Assembly (NCBI RefSeq): GCF_020991375.1
Contig: NZ_JAJLQZ010000008.1
Span: 62,001-126,000 of the forward strand
Direction: 5' to 3'
Source: Glycomyces amatae
GTDB lineage: Bacteria > Actinomycetota > Actinomycetes > Mycobacteriales > Micromonosporaceae
DNA length: 64,000 nucleotides
The notes beneath the pieces were generated by a model that saw nothing but the letters and a program-made list of their open reading frames with translations, did not search any database and was not told the DNA's origin. The translations under genes and the position numbers were made by a program. Position 1 is the first letter of the stretch; each line of letters begins with the position of its first letter. Of the stretch, positions 42,978-51,142 are shown piece by piece.

Positions 42978-43219
42978 GGGCGGGCCCGCCGGGGACGGTG
43001 CCGTTCACGCGACGGCGGCGCCCCGTCCCCTCGGCCGTGCGGAACGGCGCCGCCGTGCGCTCGCATCCGCGCCCCGGTCGCGCGGGACGCGGCGCGTGGT
43101 CAGCGGTCCGGTGGACGAGCAGTCGCCGCTCCCCCGGTCGCGCCGGACGCGGGCCGGGGAGCGGCCGTCGGTGTCGGACGCGTTCGACCGCTTCCCGTTC
43201 GCGCGGGACCCGGCATAGG

Positions 43220-43248
43220 GGAAGGCCCCGAGGCGATGCCTCGGGGCC
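43220..43248. terminator. Bidirectional hairpin terminator
   Basis: Arms AAGGCCCCGAGGC and GCCTCGGGGCCTT with a GAT loop, 13-bp perfect stem. It lies between the convergent genes ending at 42977 and 43295. Confidence 0.85.
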
Positions 43249-43294
43249 TTGCGTGCCGTGTGCGGTCCGCCGCGGGCGGCGCGCCGCGGTCGGC

Positions 43295-44023
43295 TTAGTT
43301 GGTGCAGTAGACGGCGGCGGCGCGGCCGAACTGGTCGATGGCCGGGAGGTAGTAGGTCCAGTCGCCGGAGCACTCGCCCGTCGCGATGGACTCGGCGTCG
43401 GCCTCGGCGGTCGCCCAGGCGTCGGCCTGGACCTCGACGGTGTCGACGATGGTGGAGTCGACCCCGGCGGCGTCGCAGGGGTAGGTGCCGATCATGTAGT
43501 CGGTGCTGGAGAAGCACTCGCCCTCGGCGGAGGGGTAGACCGGGGTGGCGCCGTCGACGGTGGGGTTGCCGGTGGCCTCGAGGCAGAACAGGTAGTCCAC
43601 GTTGCCGGTGGTCTGGTCGTAGATCATGTTCCAGTCGGTCCAGGCCTGGCCGGGGATGTTGGCGCCGATCTCCTCGCCGCACAACTCGTAGACGGCCGCG
43701 GGGTCGGCGATGGAGCCGCCGGTGGCGGTGATGCCCGGGTCGGCCGCGATGGCGGTGAGGGTCCAGAAGGCCTCGGGGTCGTCGCACGCGATCGCGAAGG
43801 TGTCGGTGGCGCCGCCCACGGGGGGCTCGGGCAGGCAGTCGCCCTCGGCGGCGTCGGCGACGGCGTCGTACTGCGCGCTGTTGACCTCGTCGTCGGCGGT
43901 GTTCTCGGTGGCGGCGTCCTCGAGGATGCCGCAGCCGGTGAGGGCGACGGTGCCGGCGACGGCGACGCCGCCCACGGCGAGGAGACGGCGGATGGGGCCG
44001 AAGGTCTCGGTGTCGATGTTCAT
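43295..44023 (-). CDS. Secreted lipoprotein with many cysteines
   Basis: A 242-residue lipoprotein. The leader (RRLLAVGGVAVAGTVALTGC) ends in the lipobox LTGC. The mature protein is acidic and has about nine further cysteines (for example GDCLPEPP, IACDDPEAFW, LFCLEATG, GECFSSTDY, YPCDAAG, GECSGDWTYY, VYCTN), likely forming disulfides. It resembles DUF4232/septum-formation-type cysteine-rich exported proteins but I cannot place it firmly. ATG 44023 is preferred over a GTG seven codons upstream. A second lipoprotein gene lies upstream. Confidence 0.72.
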   Translation of the reverse strand: MNIDTETFGPIRRLLAVGGVAVAGTVALTGCGILEDAATENTADDEVNSAQYDAVADAAEGDCLPEPPVGGATDTFAIACDDPEAFWTLTAIAADPGITATGGSIADPAAVYELCGEEIGANIPGQAWTDWNMIYDQTTGNVDYLFCLEATGNPTVDGATPVYPSAEGECFSSTDYMIGTYPCDAAGVDSTIVDTVEVQADAWATAEADAESIATGECSGDWTYYLPAIDQFGRAAAVYCTN

Positions 44024-44325
44024 GAGCTGCTTTCTGTGCGGCACCGCCGATCGGGTGGAACGGTGCTCTTGAGTTCAGCCGAGACACTATGCGGCGGTCT
44101 CAACTACCGGCGCGGCCCGCCTCGTCACGCGACACCAAGCCACGGCTTTGACCTGGGGTTTCACATCCGTTATGGGACCGTGGCCCCGCCTCCATGACGA
44201 GGATCACCATGGTTGCGATTCGGTCAAGCCGGAAGGGTTCTTCAGCGATTCGATGGAATGCGTTGGGGCGCAGAGGAGGACGCGGGTTCCGCCCATGGTC
44301 GCCGCGTCCTCCGGTCTCTGCGCGT

Positions 44326-44934
44326 CTAGCCGATCTCGATGAAGTACTGGGTGCCGTCCACGGCCCACAGGTCCTCGACGTAGATGAGGTAGGTCTCGGC
44401 GCCGGAGGGGACCTCCACGCAGGCGGCGCCGGTGGCGGTGCTGCCGGCGGAGACGTCGGGGGCGTCCATGAGGTCGTTCTCGACGGTGTTCATGCAGTCG
44501 AGGCTGTCGTAGAAGGTGCCGTCGGCCCAGATGCCGAAGGAGGCGTCGGTCCACAGCGACCCGGACTCGGTGCCGTTGTAGACGCCCTCCAGGGTCACCA
44601 GGCCCTGCTGGTTGCCGTCGGCAGGGGCCTCGTTGTACTCGTCGGCGGCCAGGATCTCCTCGGTGGCGTCGAGCGCGCCGGTGGCGGTGACCGTCCAGTC
44701 GGTGATCTCGACGGAGGTGCCGGCCGGGAGCGGGGACTCGGGGCTGGAGCCGTCGCCGGACGCGGCCTCGTCGGCGCCTTCCTCGGCGCCCGCCTCCTCG
44801 GCGGCGCCGGTGTCGCCGTCGGAGCCGGAGTCGGCGTCCCCGCCGCCGCAAGCGGTCAGGGCTGCCAGGCCGATGAGGGCGGCGCCGCTGACGGCGAGGA
44901 GCCGCTTGGAGATCTCGGGGAGTTCGATGGTCAT
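44326..44934 (-). CDS. Secreted lipoprotein with DUF4352-like fold pattern
   Basis: A 202-residue lipoprotein with lipobox LTAC in AALIGLAALTACGGGDADSG. A low-complexity acidic linker (Gly/Asp/Ala/Glu) follows, then a beta-rich domain: VEITDWTVTATGALDATEE, GLVTLEGVYNGTESGSLW and CVEVPSGAETYLIYVED. The order is like immunoglobulin-fold DUF4352 lipoproteins, a tentative match. The start ATG 44934 has GGAAGGA five bases upstream. The next gene in the same direction is another lipoprotein 300 bp away, so this is probably its own transcript. Confidence 0.72.
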   Translation of the reverse strand: MTIELPEISKRLLAVSGAALIGLAALTACGGGDADSGSDGDTGAAEEAGAEEGADEAASGDGSSPESPLPAGTSVEITDWTVTATGALDATEEILAADEYNEAPADGNQQGLVTLEGVYNGTESGSLWTDASFGIWADGTFYDSLDCMNTVENDLMDAPDVSAGSTATGAACVEVPSGAETYLIYVEDLWAVDGTQYFIEIG

Positions 44935-45063
44935 GATCTTCCTTCCGTGGGGTGGAGTTCGGAATTCAAAGCTTGTGAACTCACTTCACGAGACTAATAG
45001 ACTGTGTCGAGTCTCAGCAACGCGGGGTGGGTTACGATTCCCCGGATCCGACAGGAGTGCCGC

Positions 45064-46809
45064 ATGACCACCCGTGACGCCGGTTCCGGCGAGACCATCA
45101 CGCTGACCGACCTCGCCCGCCTCGCCGGGGTGGGACGCAACGCCGTCAGCAACTGGCGCCGCCGCGAACCCGACTTCCCCGCCCCCGTGGACGCCTCGGC
45201 CCGCCGATCGCGCTTCTCCCTCGCCGCGCTCGAGGCGTGGGCCGAGGCGCACGGCCGCGCGCTCCACGTCACCGGCGCCGACCGGCTCTGGTTCGCCCTC
45301 GCGGCCGCGCACCCGACCGCCGAGGACGCCCTCGGCGCGGTCGCCGCCGCGTTCGCGGCGCTCGCCCCCGAGCCGCCGGCCGGGCCCGCCGCCTTCGCGC
45401 CCGCACCCGACCCGGCGCTCGTGGAGCGGCTCGCGGCGCTCCGGCGCGAGAGCGCCGGGGCCGACCTGTTCGCGTTCTTCATCGAGCGGGCCCGCGAGGC
45501 GGCCGGGTCCGGGACGCCGCCGGGCATCGGGCCCCTCGCCGACGTCGCCGCGGTCGTGGCGGAGGGCGCGGCCGCGCCGACGGTCCACGACCCCGCGTGC
45601 GGCGAAGGGGACCTCCTCGCGGCCGTCGCCCGGCGGATCGGCCGCTGCGCCGCGCTCACCGGGACGGACCTGTCGCAGGCGCGCGCCGCGATCGCCGAGC
45701 AGCGCCTGCGGCTCCTGGACGACCGCGCCGAGGTGCGGGCGCGCACCGGCGACTCGCTGCTGAGCGCGCTCCCGCAGGAGCGGTACGACCTGGTCGTGTG
45801 CGACCCGCCGTTCAACGTCAAGGACTGGGGCCACGACCGGCTCCCCGACGGGGACGACCCGCGCCTGGCGTACGGCACGCCGCCGCGCACCGAGCCCGAG
45901 CTGGCGTGGGCCCTGCACTGCGTCGCGCTGCTGGCCCCCGGCGGCCACGCCGTCGTGCGCATGCCCGCCCAGGTCGCCCACCGCCGCACCGGCCGGCGCC
46001 TGCGCTCCGAGCTGCTGCGCTGGGGCGCGCTCCGGGCGGTCGTGGACCACCCGGAGGCCAAGGCGCACCTGTGGGTCCTGGCCCCCCGGGGCGAGACGAG
46101 CCGGCTGCTGGTCGCGAACGGCGGGGACTTCGCCGAGGCGTGGCGCGACCTCGCGGCCGCGCCGAACGCGCCGGTCGCCCGCACCGACGCGGTCACGGTG
46201 CCGCTCATGCGGCTGTGGGACGAGGACGTGGACGTCTCCCCCGCCGTCTACCTCGCCGGCGCGGCGGGCGACGCGGCGGACCTGCCCGGGGCGGTCGAGC
46301 GCCTCGGCGAGCGGCTCGGCGCGATCGCGGGGCGGCCGCTGCCGCGCTTCGGCGCCGGGGCGGAGGAGTCGGCCCCGGAGACGAGCCTGGGCGACCTCGA
46401 GCGGGACGGGCACCTCGCGGTGGCGCCGGGCGGGGAGGGCGGGGACGAGCGGTGCGTCATCGTCGACCCGGTGGGCGAGCCGCCGGTGCGGCTGGGGCGG
46501 CGCGGCGACGCGGCCGAGACGCAGTGGACGGTCGTCGCCGAGCCGACGGTGGACCTGGGCTGGATCGCGGCCGCGCTCGCGGCGCGGCTCCCCACGGCGA
46601 CCAGGCGGACCGCGACCGGCGCGAAGCGCCGCATCCTGTCGGTGCGGATCCCGCGGCTCCCGCTGGCCGAGCAGGAGCGGCGGGGGGCGGCCTTCGCGAA
46701 GCTGGAGGAGGTGCGCGGGGCGCTCCAGGACTCGGAGGCGGCGGTGGCGGCACTGGCGGCGGAAGCGGCGGCCGGGCTGGTCACGGGCGCGGTGACCGTG
46801 GAGGAGTGA
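45064..46809 (+). CDS. N6-adenine DNA methylase-like protein with N-terminal HTH
   Basis: A 581-residue protein. Residues 10-65 form a helix-turn-helix (TLTDLARLAGVGRNAVSNWR). The methylase core has the SAM motif DPACGEGDLLAAV (176-188) and the catalytic-type DPPF (247-250) in place of the usual NPPY/NPPF. The C-terminal half is alanine/arginine-rich and resembles HsdS-like regions only weakly. Start ATG 45064 has AGGAG upstream. No restriction gene or specificity subunit is nearby, so it is probably a solitary methylase or a regulator derived from one. The acidic replacement at the catalytic motif leaves activity uncertain. Confidence 0.82.
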   Translation: MTTRDAGSGETITLTDLARLAGVGRNAVSNWRRREPDFPAPVDASARRSRFSLAALEAWAEAHGRALHVTGADRLWFALAAAHPTAEDALGAVAAAFAALAPEPPAGPAAFAPAPDPALVERLAALRRESAGADLFAFFIERAREAAGSGTPPGIGPLADVAAVVAEGAAAPTVHDPACGEGDLLAAVARRIGRCAALTGTDLSQARAAIAEQRLRLLDDRAEVRARTGDSLLSALPQERYDLVVCDPPFNVKDWGHDRLPDGDDPRLAYGTPPRTEPELAWALHCVALLAPGGHAVVRMPAQVAHRRTGRRLRSELLRWGALRAVVDHPEAKAHLWVLAPRGETSRLLVANGGDFAEAWRDLAAAPNAPVARTDAVTVPLMRLWDEDVDVSPAVYLAGAAGDAADLPGAVERLGERLGAIAGRPLPRFGAGAEESAPETSLGDLERDGHLAVAPGGEGGDERCVIVDPVGEPPVRLGRRGDAAETQWTVVAEPTVDLGWIAAALAARLPTATRRTATGAKRRILSVRIPRLPLAEQERRGAAFAKLEEVRGALQDSEAAVAALAAEAAAGLVTGAVTVEE

Positions 46810-47033
46810 GCGGCCGGAGGCGCCGTCCTCTTTCGGGTGGCACGGGGCCGCGGAGACCGATTCTCGTCGGACCCGAGAGCGAAAGCGGGCCCTACCTTCC
46901 CCTCTCGGAAGGGTGGGGGCCGGGGACGGCCGTTCGCCGGGCCGGCGACGGCGCTCGGCACCGCACGGGATCTCGCGTTCGGGAGGTTGCCGCGGGCCGT
47001 GCTACGGGCGTTTGAACGGACTGGAAATGGTTC

Positions 47034-47064
47034 AGGTGGGGCCGGGATATCCCTGGCCCCACCT
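47034..47064. terminator. Hairpin downstream of tRNA-Thr
   Basis: Arms AGGTGGGGCCGGG and CCCTGGCCCCACCT with a short ATAT loop and one or two mismatches. It lies 12 bp past the 3' end of the tRNA on the minus strand and probably ends its transcript. Confidence 0.65.
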
Positions 47065-47075
47065 GCTGTTCCCGG

Positions 47076-47148
47076 AGCCGCTGACAGGATTCGAACCCGC
47101 AACCTACTGTTTACAAGACAGTTGCTCTACCGTTAAAGCTACAGCGGC
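47076..47148 (-). tRNA. tRNA-Thr (UGU)
   Basis: Seventy-three bases fold into a standard cloverleaf: acceptor stem GCCGCTG/CAGCGGC, T-arm with GGTTCGAATCC, and anticodon stem ACTGT/ACAGT around the loop CTTGTAA. The anticodon TGT reads ACA threonine codons. CCA is not encoded. Such tRNAs can be integration sites, but no integrase is visible here. Confidence 0.95.
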
Positions 47149-47255
47149 TGGTCGGCGCCGGTTCACGGCGCGACGACCCGATTCTACTGGACCGCGCGCG
47201 GTCCCCGGCACTCGCCGATCCCGCCGGGGGCGCCGAGTGCGGGGCGGCCGCCGGG

Positions 47256-49856
47256 TCACGCGTCGCGGAACGCGTAGACCTGCATCCCCTCCGGCGTCAG
47301 GCAGGCCAGGCGGGCGTCCGAGGCGTCGCAGTCGTAGACCTCGAGGTCGATGCGCAGGTCGCTGCGGGTCCCGTCGCGGCCCAGGCCGACCACGTTGCCG
47401 GTGCTGGTGGTGAAGCCCGACCCGGAGGGCCAGTCGAGCGCGCTGCCGCCGTCGATCGCGGTGAAGGTCTCCTCGAGGCTGTTGTTCCGCTTGTCGAAGT
47501 CCTTGTCGTAGATCTGGGTGCGCAGGTCGTCGCCCGCGTAGTACTCGACCATGAGGCGGTCGCCGATCGGCTGGACGCCGCCGTACCCGCCCTCGTCGTC
47601 GAAGTCGTGGACGAACTCCTCGTCCTCGGCGTCGTAGACCTTCCAGGTGTAGACGTCGGTCGCGCCCTCCACCGGTTCCCTGACGCACACCCGGGTCTCG
47701 CCGCAGGCGGCCATCGGGTAGGCCTCGAGCACGCCGCCGTCGACGGTCTCGCTGTCCACTTCGGCCAGGTCGTCGTCGAGGTCGTAGACGTTGAGGTCGT
47801 AGCCGGTGGACTTCACGACGCCGACGTAGAGGAGGCCGTTCCAGGCGAAGTAGTGGTCGTCGAGGGTCTCGAGCTCCTTCTCCGCGATGAGGTCGCCGGA
47901 CTCGACCTCGTAGACGTGCAGCACGTTGTCGCCGGTGAGCGCCCAGACCCGGCCGTCGCCGTTGACGGTCTCGGCGGGCTTCGCGATGTCGTCGGGGCTG
48001 CCGGCGAGGTCCCAGCCGGCGTTCACGACGCCCTCCTCGGCGTTGCCGATCCCCCATTCGGCGACGGTCTCGCCGTCGGCGTCGTAGACGGCGAAGTCGT
48101 TGCCGTCGACGGGGGCGATCACGAGGAGGTCGCCGGAGCGGGCCGCGTCGCGGCCGGGGCTGGTGACCGTGTTGCGGGTCTCGCCGGTCTTCCAGTCGAG
48201 GAAGAAGTACCGGTACTCGGAGCCGCCGTCGGCGGCCTCGACCTCCTGGGAGAAGGCGATGAGCTCGTCGGAGACGTAGTAGGCGTCGTTCCAGCCGTCG
48301 CCGGGGAAGACCCGGTCCCCGTCCCACAGCGGCTCGCCCGTGCCGGTGTCGACCGCGCGCACGTGGAGCTCCTGGCCGCTCTCGTCGCCGGAGGCGGTCG
48401 TGTACGCGAACAGGGCCCGGTCGTCCCAGACGCGGACCTCGTAGAGGCCGTCGTCGACCTCGCCGCCGAACGCGGTCGCGGCGCCGACCTCGGTGAGCTC
48501 CTCGTCGAACGGGCGCTGCTTGTAGGGGTTGGTGATCCACCACAGGCCCACCGGGACGGCGACGGCGAGGAGGACGGCCGCGACGCCGATCGCGATCCAC
48601 TTCGGGGGGATCCGGCGCTTGGGGGGCTCGGGGGCGCTGGGGAGGCCGCCGCGGCGCAGCGCGACGGTCTCGTCCGAGGCGGGCGCGCGGGGCGGGAGGC
48701 TCCCGGCGGCCTGCGTGGGCGGTGCGGTCGGGTGCGGCGGCGGCGAGGGCGGCGTCAGCTGGACGGGCGGCGTGACCGGCGCGGGGGCCGCCGTCGCCAG
48801 GGCCGCGCCCTCGCTCACCGGCAGCTCCGGCTGCTCCAGGACCGTCGGCGCGATGCCGAGCCCTTCGTGCAGCATCTTCGCGACCATGGGCATCCGGCTG
48901 GAGCCGCCGACGAGGAACAGCCCGGCGAGCTGGTCGGGGCGGCGCCCGGTCAGGCCCAGGACCCGCTGGGTCTCGCCGACCGCGCGCGACAGGAGCGGGC
49001 GCGAGATCTGGTCGAGCTCGCCGCGCGTCAGGTGCAGGGACTGGGCCATGTCGGGGACGGTCACCGGCGCGACCGAGGAGCGCGAGAGCATCTCCTTGGC
49101 GGCGCGGACCTCTTCCCACAGCTCGCGGCGGTTGCGCAGCTCGCTGGCGCCGCTGGGGTTCTCCAGGCGCTTCCAGATCTCGGGTTCGCGCGCGCGCACG
49201 GTCGCCCCGATGTGGGCGACGAGGGCCGCGTCGAAGTCGAGGCCGCCCAGGTCGTGCAGGCCGCCGTCGGCGAGCACGCCGAACGAGCCGTCGGGGCGCC
49301 GCTCCAGGACGGCGATGTCGAGCGTGCCGCCGCCGAAGTCGAAGACCGCCAGGGCCTGGCCCGGCGCGAGCGGGTGCGAGAGGCGGGAGGTGTAGTAGTG
49401 GGCGGCGGCCACCGGTTCGGTGAGGATCTTGACCGGCCGGTACCCGGCCTGGGCGGCCGCGTCGTGCAGGGCGCCGCGGCGCTGCTCGGACCAGGCCGCC
49501 GGGCAGGTGAGGACCGCGTTCGGCAGGTGCCCGACCGATTCGATCGCGGCGCGGGCGACGCGCGAGAGGATCGCCGCGAACGCGGCCGTCACCGGGACCT
49601 CGCGGTCGCCCAGCAGGATCGTGCCGTCGGAGACGCGGTGCTTGGGGTTGGGCTCGAACCGCTCGGGCGCGGTCAGCGCCAGCCGCTCGGCGTCCTTGCC
49701 GGTGTGGAGGACCCCGGCGGGGTCGAGGAACACCGCGGAGGGCATGACCGGGGAGCCGTCGAACAGCAGCGGCCGGGTGCGGCCGTCGGGCCAGACCACG
49801 ACGGCGACCGTGTGCGAGGTACCGAGATCGACGCTGAGCAGGTAATCAGCCGGCAT
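47256..49856 (-). CDS. Hsp70-like ATPase fused to a membrane helix and predicted beta-propeller
   Basis: An 866-residue protein. Residues 1-355 form an Hsp70/actin-type ATPase: phosphate-1 SVDLGTSHTVAV, phosphate-2 FDFGGGTLDIAV (172-183) and the adenosine motif FLVGGSSRMPMV (314-325). The substrate domain of DnaK is absent. A proline-rich linker (356-415) leads to one membrane helix at about 420-441. The C-terminal 420 residues are beta-rich and exterior, with repeats like GTGEPLWDGDRVFPGDGWND and VYEVESGDLIAEKELETLDD, suggesting a PQQ-like propeller. The cytoplasmic ATPase may sense or drive an event across the membrane. Its function is unknown. Confidence 0.82.
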   Translation of the reverse strand: MPADYLLSVDLGTSHTVAVVVWPDGRTRPLLFDGSPVMPSAVFLDPAGVLHTGKDAERLALTAPERFEPNPKHRVSDGTILLGDREVPVTAAFAAILSRVARAAIESVGHLPNAVLTCPAAWSEQRRGALHDAAAQAGYRPVKILTEPVAAAHYYTSRLSHPLAPGQALAVFDFGGGTLDIAVLERRPDGSFGVLADGGLHDLGGLDFDAALVAHIGATVRAREPEIWKRLENPSGASELRNRRELWEEVRAAKEMLSRSSVAPVTVPDMAQSLHLTRGELDQISRPLLSRAVGETQRVLGLTGRRPDQLAGLFLVGGSSRMPMVAKMLHEGLGIAPTVLEQPELPVSEGAALATAAPAPVTPPVQLTPPSPPPHPTAPPTQAAGSLPPRAPASDETVALRRGGLPSAPEPPKRRIPPKWIAIGVAAVLLAVAVPVGLWWITNPYKQRPFDEELTEVGAATAFGGEVDDGLYEVRVWDDRALFAYTTASGDESGQELHVRAVDTGTGEPLWDGDRVFPGDGWNDAYYVSDELIAFSQEVEAADGGSEYRYFFLDWKTGETRNTVTSPGRDAARSGDLLVIAPVDGNDFAVYDADGETVAEWGIGNAEEGVVNAGWDLAGSPDDIAKPAETVNGDGRVWALTGDNVLHVYEVESGDLIAEKELETLDDHYFAWNGLLYVGVVKSTGYDLNVYDLDDDLAEVDSETVDGGVLEAYPMAACGETRVCVREPVEGATDVYTWKVYDAEDEEFVHDFDDEGGYGGVQPIGDRLMVEYYAGDDLRTQIYDKDFDKRNNSLEETFTAIDGGSALDWPSGSGFTTSTGNVVGLGRDGTRSDLRIDLEVYDCDASDARLACLTPEGMQVYAFRDA

Positions 49857-50089
49857 GCGGGGCAGCTCCGGGGGCTAGGGCGTGCGGGATCGTTTCAGGT
49901 TAATCCGGCGCGGCGACAGGCGCGGGTACGGGGATCGCCCGTTGTGGGGGAGGCGGGGCGCCGCGGGCTCGCGAACGCCCCGCGACCGGATGCTCGAGCG
50001 CCTCGGCCGTCCCGGGCGGTTCGCGGGACGGGCGGGACGGTCCGGACGGGAGCGGTCGGCGGGCGCGGCGAGATCCCGCAGGGCGACGG
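49857..50089. other. Gap upstream of the Hsp70-like gene
   Basis: A 233-bp gap between the Hsp70-like start and the end of rlmB. It is GC-rich, with a repeated CGGGACGG-type pattern, and contains no supported gene. It must hold the promoter of the Hsp70-like gene. Confidence 0.4.
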
Positions 50090-51094
50090 TCAGCGGCGCT
50101 GGCGCTGGACTTCGGCGAGGGCGATCGAGGCCGCGACCGAGGCGTTGAGGGACTCGACCTCGCTGCTGATCGGGATGCCCGCCCGGTGGTCGCAGGTCTC
50201 GGCCACGAGCCGCGAGACGCCCTTGCCCTCGTCGCCGACGACGATGAGCAGCGGGTCGGTCGCCACGGGCAGGTCGAACACGTCGACGTCGCCGCCGCCG
50301 TCGAGCGCGACGGTCATGAACCCGGCCTGCTGGCAGGCCTGGATGGTGCGGGTCAGGTTGACGACCTTGGCCACGGGCAGCCGCGCGGCGGCGCCCGCGG
50401 AGGTCCGCCAGGCCACGGCCGTGACGGACGCGGCCCGCTTGGACGGGATGATGAGGCCGTGGCCGCCGAACGCGGCGGTGGAGCGGATGATCGCGCCGAG
50501 GTTCCGCGGATCGGTGACCCCGTCGAGGGCGACCAGGAGCGGGGCGGTGCCCGAGGTCCGGCTGACCTCCAGGAGGTCCTCGAAGTCGGCGTACTCGTAC
50601 GGCTCGATCTGGAGGCCGATGCCCTGGTGGAGGGCGTTGTTGGTGCGCCGGTCGAGGTCGCGGCGGGCGAGCTCCTTGATCGGGAGGTCGCGGTTGCCGG
50701 CCAGGCGCACCGACTCGGCGACCCGGTCGTCGAGCTCGGTGCCGAACGCGACGTACAGGGCCGTGGCCGGGACCTTCGCGCGCAGCGCCTCCAGGACCGG
50801 GTTGCGGCCGAGGATCATCTCGGGCTCGTCGGCGCGGCGCGCGCTCGGACGGGGCTTGGTCTTGCCGATGTTGGTGGTGCGGCCCTCCGAGGCGGCCTTG
50901 GCGCGCTCCTTCGACTGCTTCCACTGGGTCTTCTGGGGCTTGTCGTCGCCGGTGTAGGACTTGTGCCAGGGCCGGTCCTCGGCCTTGAGGGTGCGGCCCT
51001 TGCCCGCCAGGCCCTTCTTGCCCCCGCCCGAGCCGATCTTGGGGCCGGCCTTGCTGGTCTTGCGGCGGTTCGGGTTGCCACCCTTGGTGCTCAT
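50090..51094 (-). CDS. rlmB: 23S rRNA (guanosine-2'-O-)-methyltransferase RlmB
   Basis: A 334-residue SpoU/TrmH-type methyltransferase. The N-terminal 90 residues are basic and disordered, as in actinobacterial relatives. A substrate-binding domain begins MILGRNPVLEALRAKVPATA. The SAM knot motifs are LDGVTDPRNLGAIIRSTAAF, LLIVVGDEGKGVSRLV and IPISSEVESLNASVAASIAL. The family methylates G2251 in the peptidyl-transferase region of 23S rRNA. The gene lies 48 bp after cysS on the same strand, the usual actinobacterial order. Confidence 0.93.
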   Translation of the reverse strand: MSTKGGNPNRRKTSKAGPKIGSGGGKKGLAGKGRTLKAEDRPWHKSYTGDDKPQKTQWKQSKERAKAASEGRTTNIGKTKPRPSARRADEPEMILGRNPVLEALRAKVPATALYVAFGTELDDRVAESVRLAGNRDLPIKELARRDLDRRTNNALHQGIGLQIEPYEYADFEDLLEVSRTSGTAPLLVALDGVTDPRNLGAIIRSTAAFGGHGLIIPSKRAASVTAVAWRTSAGAAARLPVAKVVNLTRTIQACQQAGFMTVALDGGGDVDVFDLPVATDPLLIVVGDEGKGVSRLVAETCDHRAGIPISSEVESLNASVAASIALAEVQRQRR

Positions 51095-51142
51095 CGGTTC
51101 AGATTCCCCAGGTCGTCGATCGTCGGAGACAGGCGGCGCCGC

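Noticed and set aside
44974..44992. Rex-like site TTGTGAA...TTCACGA before the lipoprotein gene at 44934
   Set aside because: The spacer is five bases instead of four and one half-site is imperfect, and the gene has no redox link.
47076..47148. tRNA-Thr as an attachment site of an integrated element
   Set aside because: No integrase, no second copy of the tRNA 3' end and no change in gene content at its borders are visible.
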